DNA from: Gautieria morchelliformis
Taxonomy: Eukaryota > Basidiomycota > Agaricomycetes > Gomphales > Gomphaceae
Direction: 5' to 3'
NCBI GenBank assembly: GCA_015179125.1
Contig: WHVA01000412.1
Coordinates: forward strand, 1 to 64,000
DNA: 64,000 nucleotides
Positions within the stretch are counted from its first letter, which is position 1; the number at the start of each line of letters is the position of its first letter. Below the pieces are notes generated by a model. That model was not told the origin of the DNA. It saw only the letters and a program-made list of their open reading frames with translations, and did no database searches. This document shows, one piece after another, positions 1 through 9,186 of this stretch. The translations under genes were made by a program, and so were the position numbers.

Positions 1-94
1 GTCTGTATATGTCACAAAATAGATATTGATACATGTCCCTGATTTGCTAAAAGTTAATAAGTAGTAACAGCCTCTGCTTGCTTCACTTTGAGGC

Positions 95-525
95 CCTTGG
101 GGATATGCTACACATGCTATACTTGAGGGGCATGCTACACACACTATGCATGGGGACACGCATGTTTCTGCGTGGGGACATGCATGTTATGTGTGGAGAC
201 ATGCCGCTATGCTTGGGGACATGCATGCTATGTGTGGAGACACATGTTATGCATGGGGACACACACCGCATGCTTGGGGACATGCATGCTATGCATGGTG
301 ACACACATGTTATGCTTGGAGACACACATTTTATGCATGGGGGACATGCACCCTATGCTTGGGGACATGCATGCCACATGTGGGACACACTATCCTTGGG
401 GGACAGACAGGCTATGCATGGGGACACACATGCTATGCGTGGAGACACGCATGTTATGCGTGGGACAAGCATGCTATCCATGGGGACATGCACGCTATGC
501 TTGGGGACACGCATGTTATGCGTGG
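95..525. repeat. 21-bp minisatellite, array 1
   Basis: Tandem units of about 21 bp of the form GGGGACACGCATGCTATGCTT with variants. Because 21 is a multiple of three, all frames stay open over long stretches and translate to Asp-Thr-His-rich heptads; these are artefacts of the repeat, not genes. It is shorter than the related array at 3058-4045. Confidence 0.9.
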
Positions 526-1591
526 TAAGCAATTCCAGTGCAAGCAAAAGTAACTAGGATAAATGGAGTAAGTAACTAATACAAACAAGAGGAACTACAA
601 GGGGGTGCCGGGTAGAACTAAGAACAATCAATAGGCAAAAGAACAAGGGGAATGTGGGTCTAATTGTTTGTTACGTATTGGAATTCCCAGAGGTCGGAAC
701 TGGAAAGGACAACGGCTTCAACTTATGTGTTGCGCCCCTGATGAACTACCGTCCTAAGTATTTCGGGATTGACTTGCGGATATCGGAGAAGGCAGAAGTC
801 AGGAACAGAGTACTGAGAATCGAGGGTTGAGGGTTGGAGAACAAAGGTCGGAAGAGGTGGAAGAGGCGGAGGACAGAGGGTTGAGAGCGGAAGGAGACAA
901 GACTAGCAAAACTCACTGTGCTAAGAACAGGAGACAGTGCGAAGGGAATCACATATCGAAGTTGATTATCTGATTGCAGGAACGGAGACACACATGAGGG
1001 GGGTTTATACAAAGAGCTGAAGCAACAGGTAATGGTATGGTACTAAGCAAATTCTGGAGAGTGCAGGAATCAGATAGACATACGGGGCAAGTAACTAATG
1101 CGGAACAATGGGATGACAAGGGGGGTGCAGGGTATGGTAAGTAAAATGGCAAAGAACAAGGCGAGTAAGTACAATAGGCCTTGGAAGAAACGGAATTACG
1201 GAAATGGTATCTTGCTGTATTCAGGGTCGAGTATGGGGGCCAGTATCTGGAGGTGGCCAGGGGTACTGAAATCACAAGGGTCGAGGTAGAGGGTTGCAGA
1301 TGGTGCGGATGTTGTGGAATAGAGTCGGAGGTGGTGCGGAGGATATGCGGATATGGCGGAGATGGTTGAGCGGAACAGTCGTAACATTGATAGTGGAACA
1401 AATGGATCTCCTGATGCTCTGGACTTGCTATGCTAAGGGTCAAGTAGGGAAGGCCGGTGAATAGAGTCAAAAGGGGAAGTATGTGAATAGTAAAGAACAA
1501 AGGGATCAAAAGGTCAAAGTGTGGACATTGCGGAATAGAGCCAGAGGAGGCATGGAGGTACCAGAGTTGGTCGAGCAGCATGGTCATAACA
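526..1591 (-). repeat. Old solo LTR (family A-prime, 5'-truncated), split by a younger LTR
   Basis: 526-668 and 1387-1591 align with consecutive parts of the solo LTR at 4072-4702 (shared stretches around 'aagcaattccagtgcaag' and 'gcggaacaaatgg'). It is interrupted exactly at 669-1386 by a family A LTR. The part of the LTR preceding 526 is missing where the minisatellite abuts it. Present at the same place in both Helitron copies, so it predates their duplication. Confidence 0.7.
669..1386 (-). repeat. Decayed solo LTR of Gypsy family A
   Basis: Begins TGTTACGTATT and ends GTAACA, and aligns along its length with the LTRs of element A2 and the solo LTR at 54414, though visibly more diverged. 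It splits the older LTR; flanks are TTGTT on the left and TTGAT on the right, consistent with a 5-bp target duplication in which one base has changed. No internal element sequence remains. Confidence 0.75.
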
Positions 1592-1701
1592 TTACCTACC
1601 TTCAATCAATAAGATGTGTTTTACTTATCCCAAGTTTGATTTACCCAAGGCGTTTGACCTTGCTGATGCGTTTGACCTTACCGAGGCGTTTGACTTGCAC
1701 C

Positions 1702-1729
1702 CCCGCGCGAAGCGCGGGTACCCACCTAG
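1702..1729 (+). other. Helitron 3' terminus: hairpin plus CTAG
   Basis: Stem CCCGCGC / GCGCGGG with loop GAA (1702-1718), spacer of 7 bases, then CTAG. A short GC hairpin a few bases before CTRR is the defining 3' end of Helitrons. The next bases, TC at 1730-1731, fit a Helitron 5' end, so two copies abut directly. Confidence 0.7.
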
Positions 1730-1799
1730 TCTAAGAGTTAAACGCGCTCAGTGGGTTGTGGGCGCTGCTGACCAATGCTTGGTCATCAGTTTGTCAGCG

Positions 1800-1993
1800 G
1801 AGCGCGCGAGCGGCGCAGCCGCGAGCCAAGAACGCTGCGCAGCATGGTCACGTGACCGTTTGCGTTCCAAATTAGGTCAGCGGCGAGCGGCGCAGCCGCG
1901 AGAGAACGCTGCGCAGTGGTCACGTGACCCGTTCGCGACCAGAGCGCGCATACACGAGTGTGGTCCGTGCACGACACGCGCGCACGGTATAAA
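1800..1993 (+). promoter_or_regulatory. Promoter-like block with two E-box palindromes and TATA box
   Basis: Two copies of the 12-bp palindrome GGTCACGTGACC (1846-1857 and 1918-1929) sit inside a directly repeated GC-rich segment (roughly 1806-1857 and 1884-1929), each copy also holding the small palindrome GCGGCGCAGCCGC. A TATAAA box follows at 1988-1993. CACGTG is the core bHLH site in fungi. The layout resembles a core promoter reading rightward into 2030-2260; no clear protein start follows. Confidence 0.5.
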
Positions 1994-2035
1994 GGCCGAA
2001 CGGTAAGGACATAACGCCAGGAACCTGCCCAACCG

Positions 2036-2190
2036 GCGATTCCTCTGTCTGCTGTCCGCTATGTGCTCTGTGCCCTGTGCTCTGTGCTCTGTGCTCTGCG
2101 CTGTCTGCTCTGTGCTCTGTCCGCTGTCTGCTCTGTGCTCTGTCTGATCTGGGTGCTGTCTGCTGTCAACTCTGTCTGCTGTCTCCTCCT
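2036..2190 (+). repeat. Pyrimidine-rich TCTGTGCTC-type microrepeat (possible leader)
   Basis: Repeats of CTGTGCTCTGT/CTGTCTGC type just downstream of the TATA box. Such CT-rich tracts are common at fungal transcription starts. A GTAAGT, usable as a splice donor, follows near 2255-2260, so a non-coding transcript is possible; this is inference. Confidence 0.5.
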
Positions 2191-2319
2191 TTAGCTGGCT
2201 GGCTGTCTATGGCTTTGGTTGGCTGACTATCTATTGGCTTGGCTGGCTATCTATTGGTAAGTAATATCTCTTTTTTAATGCATTCCAATGTATTTTATTT
2301 GATTTGTGTTTATAATTTT

Positions 2320-3030
2320 ATTGGTTTTTTTTTTTTATCATATTGCATTCACATGTGCTTTATATTTTTGTTATTTTTTTCGAAAATAGATTTAAATAAA
2401 ATCCAAAGACTGCTGAAAAAAAAGTATTTTAATATCAATATTTTTCAGGTTTTTTTCGAAAATAGACATCAATAATTTCCCTCTAAAATTAATGACAATA
2501 GATTCTGCTTTTAAATGTGGTTTGTTTTATTGTTTTATTTACTGTAAAGCTGCTTACCAGCCACTCCTCTCTGGCTATACTGGTGGCTGGCTTACTATGG
2601 CTTTGGCTGGGCTCTGGGTTTCTCTGTCAGTCTCTGGGCTTCTCTGGCTTTGGCTGGGCATTAATAACAGCTTCTGCTTCAATGTACTGTACTTTTTTGA
2701 CATTTTTTCGCAAATAGATATCAATAAATTATCCTGACTTTGTGAAAATTGACAACAGCTCCAGGTTAAATGTACAGTGCATTTTCTTGACATTTTTCGA
2801 AAAATAGATAATCCTAACTTTGCTAAAATTAATAACAGCTTCAGCTTACATGTACTGGACATTTTCTTGACATTTTTTCGAAAAATAGATAATCCTAAAA
2901 ATTAATGGCAGGAGCTGCTTAAATATAGATTCCTTGACTATTTTATTTATGTCTGTATATGTCACAAAATAGATATTGATACATGTCCCTGAGCTTGCTA
3001 AAAGTTAATAAGTAGTAACAGCCTCTGCTT
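2320..3030. repeat. Imperfect about 85-bp tandem repeats (TTCGAAAAATAGATA core)
   Basis: The core TTTTTTCGAAAAATAGATA recurs near 2380, 2457, 2709, 2798 and 2879, and as a degenerate form near 2967, spaced about 80-90 bp or multiples. Cores are followed by variants of CTAAAATTAATAACAGCTTCTGC. A GGCT-rich insertion at about 2550-2665 echoes 2195-2255. The same tail opens the window at 1-94. Short ORFs here are T-rich and not convincing. Function unknown. Confidence 0.6.
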
Positions 3031-3057
3031 GCTTCACTTTGAGGCCCTTGGGGATAT

Positions 3058-4045
3058 GCTACACATGCCATTGGGACATGCTATGCATGCTATACTTGAG
3101 GGGCATGCTACACACACTATGCATGGGGACACGCATATGCGTGGAGACATGCATGGGATGCGACACACACGCTATGCTTGGGGACACGCATGCTATGTGT
3201 GGAGACACTCATGGTATGCATGGAGACACTCATGTTATGCGTGGGGACACGCACACTATGCTTGGGGACATGCACGCTATGCATGGAGACATGCATGTTA
3301 TGCGTGGGGACACGCACGCTATGCTTGGGGACACGCACATTATGCTTGGGGACACCCATGTTATGCGTGGAGACACACACACTATACTTGGGGACACTCA
3401 TGTTATGCATGGAGACACGCATGTTATGCATGGGGACACACATGCTATGCATGGGGATGTGCACACTATATGTGGGGACACACTATGCTTGGGGGACATG
3501 GTACAAACAAGGGACACACTACAGGGGAAAACACTACAAACAAGGGACATTCTACACAAGCTATACTTGGGGGACACGCTACAAACAAAGGCCATGCTAT
3601 GCACACTATACTTGGGGGACATGTTATGCATTGGGGACACACTTTGCACACTATACTTGAGGGAGACGCTACACACACTACATGTAGGGACATGCTACAC
3701 ATGTGGACACGCTATGCATGGGGGACACACATGCTATAATTTAGGGACACGCTATGTTTGGGCACATGCTACAAACCAGGGACATGCTACACACAGAATA
3801 CTTGAGGGACATGTTATGCATGTGGGACATGCCATGCACACTGTACTGCATGTGGGGACACACTACATATGGAGACATGCTACATGTGGAGACACACTAC
3901 GCACACTATGCTTTGGGACACACTATGTGTGGGGACATGCCACATGTGAGGATGCAATACGTGTGAGGACAGATAAAGTGTGATGACACACTACAGGCAA
4001 GGACACACTACATGTGAGGTAGGGGACATGAGACATGGGAGAAAT
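3058..4045. repeat. 21-bp minisatellite, array 2
   Basis: About 1 kb of the same unit family as 95-525, regular in the first half (for example five exact 21-bp steps within 3307-3411) and more degenerate after about 3480, where CTACAAACAAGGGACA variants appear. ORFs of up to 314 codons in several frames on both strands are by-products of a stop-free unit whose length divides by three. Confidence 0.9.
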
Positions 4046-4071
4046 GTGTAGAGTCATTACCTGTTATGTAT

Positions 4072-4702
4072 CAGGTTTGGATCTAAAAGGACTGCAGCTC
4101 CAACTTATATGTTGCACCCCCAACTATCATCCTAAGTATTTTGGAGATCTGAGATTGGAAGTTGGAAGAGGTTGAGTATTGTAACTGAAGTAGTAAGGGT
4201 TCAAGAATTGAGTTAAGTTGGATATGAGAAATCAAGTTGGAAGACGGAGGTCAGAGAGACAGAGGCCTTGCAGGTCTAAGAACCGGAGACAGTGTAAAGG
4301 GAGTGACATATCAAAGTCGATTATCTGATTGCTAAACAGAGGCACACATGACTGGGTTTTATACAAAGAGCTGAGACAACATGTCAGAAGGTAGAGGTAA
4401 GCAATTCCAGTGCAAGTAACTAGAATAAAAGTACCTAATGCGAAACAAGAGGAACTACAAGGGGGTGCAGTGTAGAACTAAGAACAATAGGCAAAAGACC
4501 AAGGGTCTAATTGGTAGCGGAACAAATGGAACTCCTGACGCTCTGGACTTGCTGTGCTGAGGGTCAAGTATGGAATGCTGGTGAAAAGAGTCATTAGGGG
4601 AAATATGTGAAGAACAAGGGGATCACAAGGTTGAAGTGCAGACATTGTGGAATAGAGTCAGAGGTGCGGGGGTACCGGAGTTGGTTGAGCATGGTCATAA
4701 CA
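4072..4702 (-). repeat. Old solo LTR (family A-prime) with perfect 5-bp target duplication
   Basis: Starts TGTTATGTATC and ends GTCATAACA; flanked by TTACC on both sides (4067-4071 and 4703-4707). It is distantly similar to the family A LTR, for example in the segment around 'ggttgcacccccaa'. It sits within the Helitron tail, and the same insertion is in copy 1. Confidence 0.75.
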
Positions 4703-5272
4703 TTACCTACCTTGATGTGTTATTTAGAGTTACTTTCAATCAATAAGAAGGGTTTTACTTATCTGAATGAAATTTTCTTATCCGAATGTGTTTGACTTAT
4801 CCCAAGTTTGATTCACCCAATGCGTTTGACCTTACCGATGCATTTGACTTGCACCCCCATGCAAAGTGTGGGTACCCACCTAGGGAATTGATAGCGGAAC
4901 AAATGGAACTCCTGATGCTCCGGAATTGCTATGTTAAGGGTTAAGTAAGGAAGGCTGGTGAATAGAGTCATAAGGGGAAGTATGTGAATAGGAAAGAACA
5001 AGGAGATCAAAAGGTCAAAGTGTGGACATTGCGGAATAGAGTCAGAGGAGGTGCAGAGGTACCAGAGTTGGTCAAGCAGCATGGTCATAACATTACCTAC
5101 CTCAATGTGTTACTTAGAGCTACTTTTAATCAATAAGATGCATTTTACTTATCTGAATGTGTTTGACTTATCCCAAGTTTGATTTACCCAAGGTGTTTGA
5201 CTTTGCTGATGTGTTTGACCTTACCGAGGCATTTGACTTGCACCCCCGCGCGAAGCGCGGGTATCCACCTAG
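4513..5272 (+). repeat. Tandem duplication of the Helitron 3' end (two terminators)
   Basis: 4513-4883 and 4884-5272 are two versions of one segment: the right part of the old LTR followed by the Helitron tail. The first ends in a degenerate hairpin (CCCATGC/GTGTGGG with wobble pairs) plus CTAG at 4880-4883; the second ends in the perfect hairpin plus CTAG at 5269-5272. Copy 1 has only one terminator. Confidence 0.65.
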
Positions 5273-5857
5273 TAGTAGTATTTATAAGGAGAATAATAGA
5301 TGTTATTAGATGATTCTGTATATATTTAAACATCTCAAAGATATATATACATATGAGAGAGTATTAGACTGCAAGATAGAGTAACAGATACTTGGAGAGA
5401 TACTTGTAACAGATATGAGTAGGAGTATTAGTATGACTAGTTATAATGAGAGAGTATTAGACTACCATATGGAGTAATAGTAGTTGTCTAGATATTTGTA
5501 ATATATATGAATAGTTATAATGATATAGTGTATATTAAAAGTGGGTAGAAAAATAAGAAGAGGCGTAAAAATAAGAATCGGTGTTCTCGTCGGCGGAGCC
5601 CTGCTCGGGGAGGGACAAACGTAAATTTATTTATATCCCAACAATAAGATTGGCATGTACTTTTGTCCTGTTCTTTTCTATAATTTGAGAATAAAATGGG
5701 TGAAGCTACAGGTAATAAAAAGTTGTGAGCATCCGCCTAAGGTCCAAAACCTCAAGAGTCAGCCGTGAACTAGATTCGGCACACGAGCATCTCAACAGCG
5801 TGAGTCGCCTCTGCTATCCTAATTGTTTGGATTGGTAATTTGCTCCCATAGTTCAAA
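5273..5857. other. AT-rich stretch without a recognisable gene
   Basis: Low-complexity AT-rich DNA with two near copies of 'gagagagtattagact' (about 5353 and 5449), then a short GC-rich patch near 5590-5620. No ORF, hairpin terminus or RNA gene could be supported. Confidence 0.5.
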
Positions 5858-7664
5858 ATGCCTGCGTTTGTTGGCCAGCCAGCAAAACAGGTTGGAGAAC
5901 CTGTGGGCAGCGGTCTCTTCACAGATACATACAAGTGCTTAGACACTGTTTTTCTGCCTGCCATCATGAGCTTGATATTCTACACTGATAAGTTAACTCA
6001 CAGATATTCATTAGATCCCCATCATTTGGCACGCATCGCTCCCAGCTGCCATGAAAGAATACGATGGTGCAAAGGCATCGTTCGAGAAAAGGATGGCAGC
6101 CTGGGAGAGCAGGCATGGGGCTACATATTGAGCACAAGTTGTCAGTCGAACTCAGGTGTCGCAGGTGGACTTAACCCAGGCAATGGACATAATGCTGACA
6201 CAAGGTATGTGTTCATTAGCTTGTTTGATATGTGGGTTGGACTTCCCAGCCTATAGTGTCTCAGGCTGCTACTGCCTCCCATAGGTCCAAGAAGGTAGCA
6301 GAAACTCCAAAGCCTCCAGAGCTTCGTATGAATCTGGGCGAGGATTGCATCTTTCTGAAACTTGCAACTGAAACCAAGATTTATATGCAATATGAGATCA
6401 CGAACCAGGAAATCAATTGCGCCAAGGTATTGATGAGCAAGTATCTGATGGAGTATAGAGAGGTATGTCACAAATTTTCTACTTTATTGAGCCATTTATT
6501 CAACTATTCCAATTTGAGTTGTACGGCCCAGAGAAAATGAAACCCAACCATCACTATATTGTTCACCTGCCAGCCCAGATCAGGGATTATGGTCCCATTT
6601 ACAGCTTCTGGTGTTTTCTTGGTGAAAGACTCAACAATATTCTCAAAAGTTTCAAGTCTAACAATTGGGGTGGAGGACAGCTGGAGGTGAGCATGATACA
6701 GGAATGGGGACAAGATGTGCAGTTGCACAAAACAGTGTGTGGTCTCATGTGGATCATTCTCTTGTGATTATTGACCGTGAGGGCAATCACACAGATGAGA
6801 TTGGTTTCCGAGTCAAAACAATGGAAGAAAGCATGATCTCTGAGCACATACTCAAGCGGCCAGCAGACAGTTGCAGGACTGTGGAGGCCCTCGCAGCGGC
6901 CCGGGAGGAAGCATTGATAGATCGTGAGTATAGTTGAATCTCTTGCATTCAGACACCTGTCTGTGACAGGTTCTTGTGGTTCAAGGCTCATGCGAGGACC
7001 TGTTGTTGAACATCTGAAGTTCATTCCAGCAGCTGCTCACCAAGTAGTCACCACCTACTATAATGGAATAGCACAGGCAACTCAAAATCCCCATGTATGG
7101 CTGACACTCAATCCTCGGCACCCTTGCATGCTGCTTACCTCTCATCAGCTGTCACATACCATCAGTATGTTGTCTGCAATGGATGCTGTTTCACCGCAAC
7201 ATATCCCACTACTTGGAATTCAGCACTTATCAAGGCTCACGTACAGGGAACCTGGCATTACGGCAAGATATTGAGCATTTTTGAGCACACACAGGCCAGG
7301 CACTCATCTACATTATTTGCCGAATGTGTGTGGTTTCATACTCTGGACACAGTGCCCATACCAGAGGACACATGGGCTGACTTGTATGCTTTCCTTCCTA
7401 CTGCACTAAATCACACCTCTGACATATTTTCTCAAGCCCAGAACTCAACATCAAGTTCCATCAATTCAGTACATATGTGACATTCAATCCTCTTCGCTCC
7501 GCCATCCCATTCAATGCCATCCATTGCCACATTGCAAGAGGGACACTAGCTCGATCAGAACCGCTGCAATGGTTTACCGTCTCCCTTGATAAGGTATGTA
7601 TCGAGCCCTGCATTTCATGACTGCTTGTGTCACTCTGCTGCCCCAGATGAGCCCTATCCTCCAT
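5858..7664 (+). pseudogene. CACTA-like transposase, decayed C-terminal part
   Basis: Scattered in-frame pieces on the plus strand read like the C-terminal half of basidiomycete CACTA/TNP2-like transposases. The clearest is 6490-6700, with YGPEKMKPNHH, DYGPIYSFWCF, GERLNNILKS and a GGGQLEVSM motif, matching the pN-H, GPvY-fW-fER-N and GGELE motifs of that family. Downstream, 7024-7480 and a piece before 7664 (PLQWFTVSLDKV) fit the tail of the same protein. Frames change several times and typical GT/AG introns are not enough to link them, so it is a relic. The catalytic N-terminal part is not visible; 5858-6256 could belong to it or be unrelated. Confidence 0.55.
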
Positions 7665-7885
7665 TAGAAATCATAATTGAGTGTATTACAGCTGGATGAC
7701 ACTGAAAAAAATCAAAAGGATACGTCTGATACACAGCATGAATAACAACATTGCGGCCCTCCAACCTGGATGAATCATTTGTAAAGATGACGATCTTTGA
7801 CCTTGTATCACAAGGGCACTGCAGAACTTGACCAAATAGTGGTATTCTGAATGCTATGTAGTGACAGTGTAAGGTTAAGATGCAA

Positions 7886-7994
7886 TGGGAACCGCTGGCT
7901 GGTTCCCACGCATAAACTATACAGTGGGTCCCTAAGGGGCCCACTGGGATTATGTAATAACTAGAATACATGTATGATATATAGGTTATTTACA
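7886..7994 (-). repeat. Short LTR (about 109 bp) of a small LTR element, with two hairpins
   Basis: Reads TGTAAATAACC to GGTTCCCA on the minus strand and is preceded there by a polypurine run (complement of 7995-8007), as expected for a 3' LTR. It holds two palindromes: GGGAACC/GGTTCCC, and CAGTGGGTCCC TAA GGGGCCCACTG. A second copy with the same ends lies at 52230-52327. Confidence 0.55.
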
Positions 7995-8028
7995 CCCTCC
8001 CCCTCTATAGACAACTATAGGGGACCAA

Positions 8029-8522
8029 CTACGACTCATAGAGGTCATCCATGATGGAATCCTCTAGAGTTGCCGATATGATGACATCGTCGTCGTATGG
8101 GGCCGGTGGAGCACGTGACTCCTCCGGGGGCACCTCCGCATCAACAGTGGTGATTGGGTGAGGCTGGTCGGCCTCACCACTAGCGGCGGTATCCGCTTGG
8201 GTGATGAGGCCAGCATCCTCGCGGAGCATGGCCTCAACAGCCGGGTCCTCAGTCTGAGGAGGGGGCCAGAAGCGTGCCAGCTCCTGGTCGAGCTGAGCGT
8301 GAGTGAGGGGTCGCGGCACCGTGGCCCTCACATGGCTGGTCTTGAGGACCTTTTGTTGGCCCTTGCGGGCGGCGGCACTGAATGCCGCACTGGTGATGCT
8401 GCGCTGAACATAGTGTTCAATGCATGCCACTCGGTCGCGAGTGACCCCCGCGTAGCGGGCCAACCATCTCACGATCTCGGCGAGCGGGATGTCGGGGCCA
8501 GATCGGCCCCCCACGGGGTATG
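8029..8522 (-). CDS. C-terminal part of an unknown protein, just upstream of a polypurine tract
   Basis: An open frame enters from the truncated LTR at 8523 and ends about 20 bases before the polypurine tract of the short LTR, so it is probably the last coding segment of that LTR element. It has about 163 residues: a helical part with ARYAGVTRDRV and QKVLKTSHVRATV, then an acidic, Pro-rich tail ending DDLYES. I recognise no domain. The N-terminal part is cut off by the LTR at 8523. Could equally be a host fragment. Confidence 0.4.
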
Positions 8523-8904
8523 TGTAAGGGCAACCCTGGCTGGTTGTGGAGATCACACTACTACACAACTGACAAGGGGAAATCCAAAGTCTGTATAAAT
8601 GAACAGAGTATACAAGAGAGGGGATTCTCACCTGACAAGGGGAAATCCAAAGAGAAAGGTCTAAGGACCCCCAATGTCAGCGAGCCCGTATTATACTACG
8701 CTGCGCAGCCAGGGACAACACTTGGCACCCGCCATCAACCCTGCATCACCCTGACCCTTGATCGACCCTTGATGCCACCTATTATGCGAGTCGCTTGATT
8801 TCTGACACTGTTCTGAGAGCGGAAGTCGGAAATTGGAGTGGAACTGGAAAAGTGAACAGAACCGGTGGAAGTTCTCCCAGAAGCGGAATCATTTCCGAAA
8901 GCGG
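8523..8904 (-). repeat. Truncated solo LTR of Gypsy family B
   Basis: The complement ends CCCTTACA and aligns with the LTRs at 21732, 45634 and 51378; the LTR start (TGTCAGGGGACACC on the minus strand) is missing, the copy being cut at 8904. ORFs starting inside it (for example at 8833) are LTR read-through. Confidence 0.8.
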
Positions 8905-9186
8905 CTTGGGACTTGCATCGCGAGTCCCGTGCACTGTCTCAGTAAAGTCCCGTTTGATCTGCTTGGCACAGTCTCATGCCAAACTCCGCTCCTTTTCTCT
9001 CCCTACACCCTCGTTTCATTGCTATATCTCCTTCCTCTAATTTCCAACTTTACATGCCTCAAACCTCTCGATATTCTCTTGATTGTTCTCGAAGAAACAC
9101 CAAAAAATAACCTGTGCATCGATATAACCTCTCAGTCTCATGTTCGCTCACCTTCCCATCTGGATCACTCTCGCATTCCTACTTCC

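Larger units (their letters stand above)
1..1729 (+). mobile_element. Helitron-like element, copy 1 (3' part only)
   Basis: Positions 1-94 match 2951-3044 almost base for base, and the order minisatellite, solo LTR, terminal tail is the same as in the neighbouring copy, so this is the 3' part of a second copy of the same unit. It ends in a perfect 7-bp GC stem with a GAA loop (1702-1718), 7 bases, then CTAG (1726-1729), which is the 3' signature of Helitrons. No Rep/helicase gene is seen, so it would be non-autonomous. The 5' end lies outside the window. Helitron assignment is inference from the end structure. Confidence 0.6.
1730..5272 (+). mobile_element. Helitron-like element, copy 2 (non-autonomous)
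   Basis: Starts TCTAAGAG at the base after the CTAG of copy 1 and ends with the same hairpin and CTAG at 5245-5272, followed by T. In between it carries a GC-rich promoter-like block, a pyrimidine-rich leader, about 85-bp repeats, a 21-bp minisatellite and an old solo LTR, but no transposase. Head-to-tail junctions with no intervening base are known for rolling-circle elements and suggest a tandem product of one replication event. The 5' end is inferred only from this junction. Confidence 0.55.

Noticed and set aside
78-4000. ORFs of 60-314 codons in the minisatellites on both strands
   Set aside because: They arise because a 21-bp unit has no stop and keeps frame; composition is pure repeat.
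8833-9186. Longer start for the unknown ORF (464 codons)
   Set aside because: The upstream part lies in or next to a truncated LTR, so the ATG at 9187 is more plausible.
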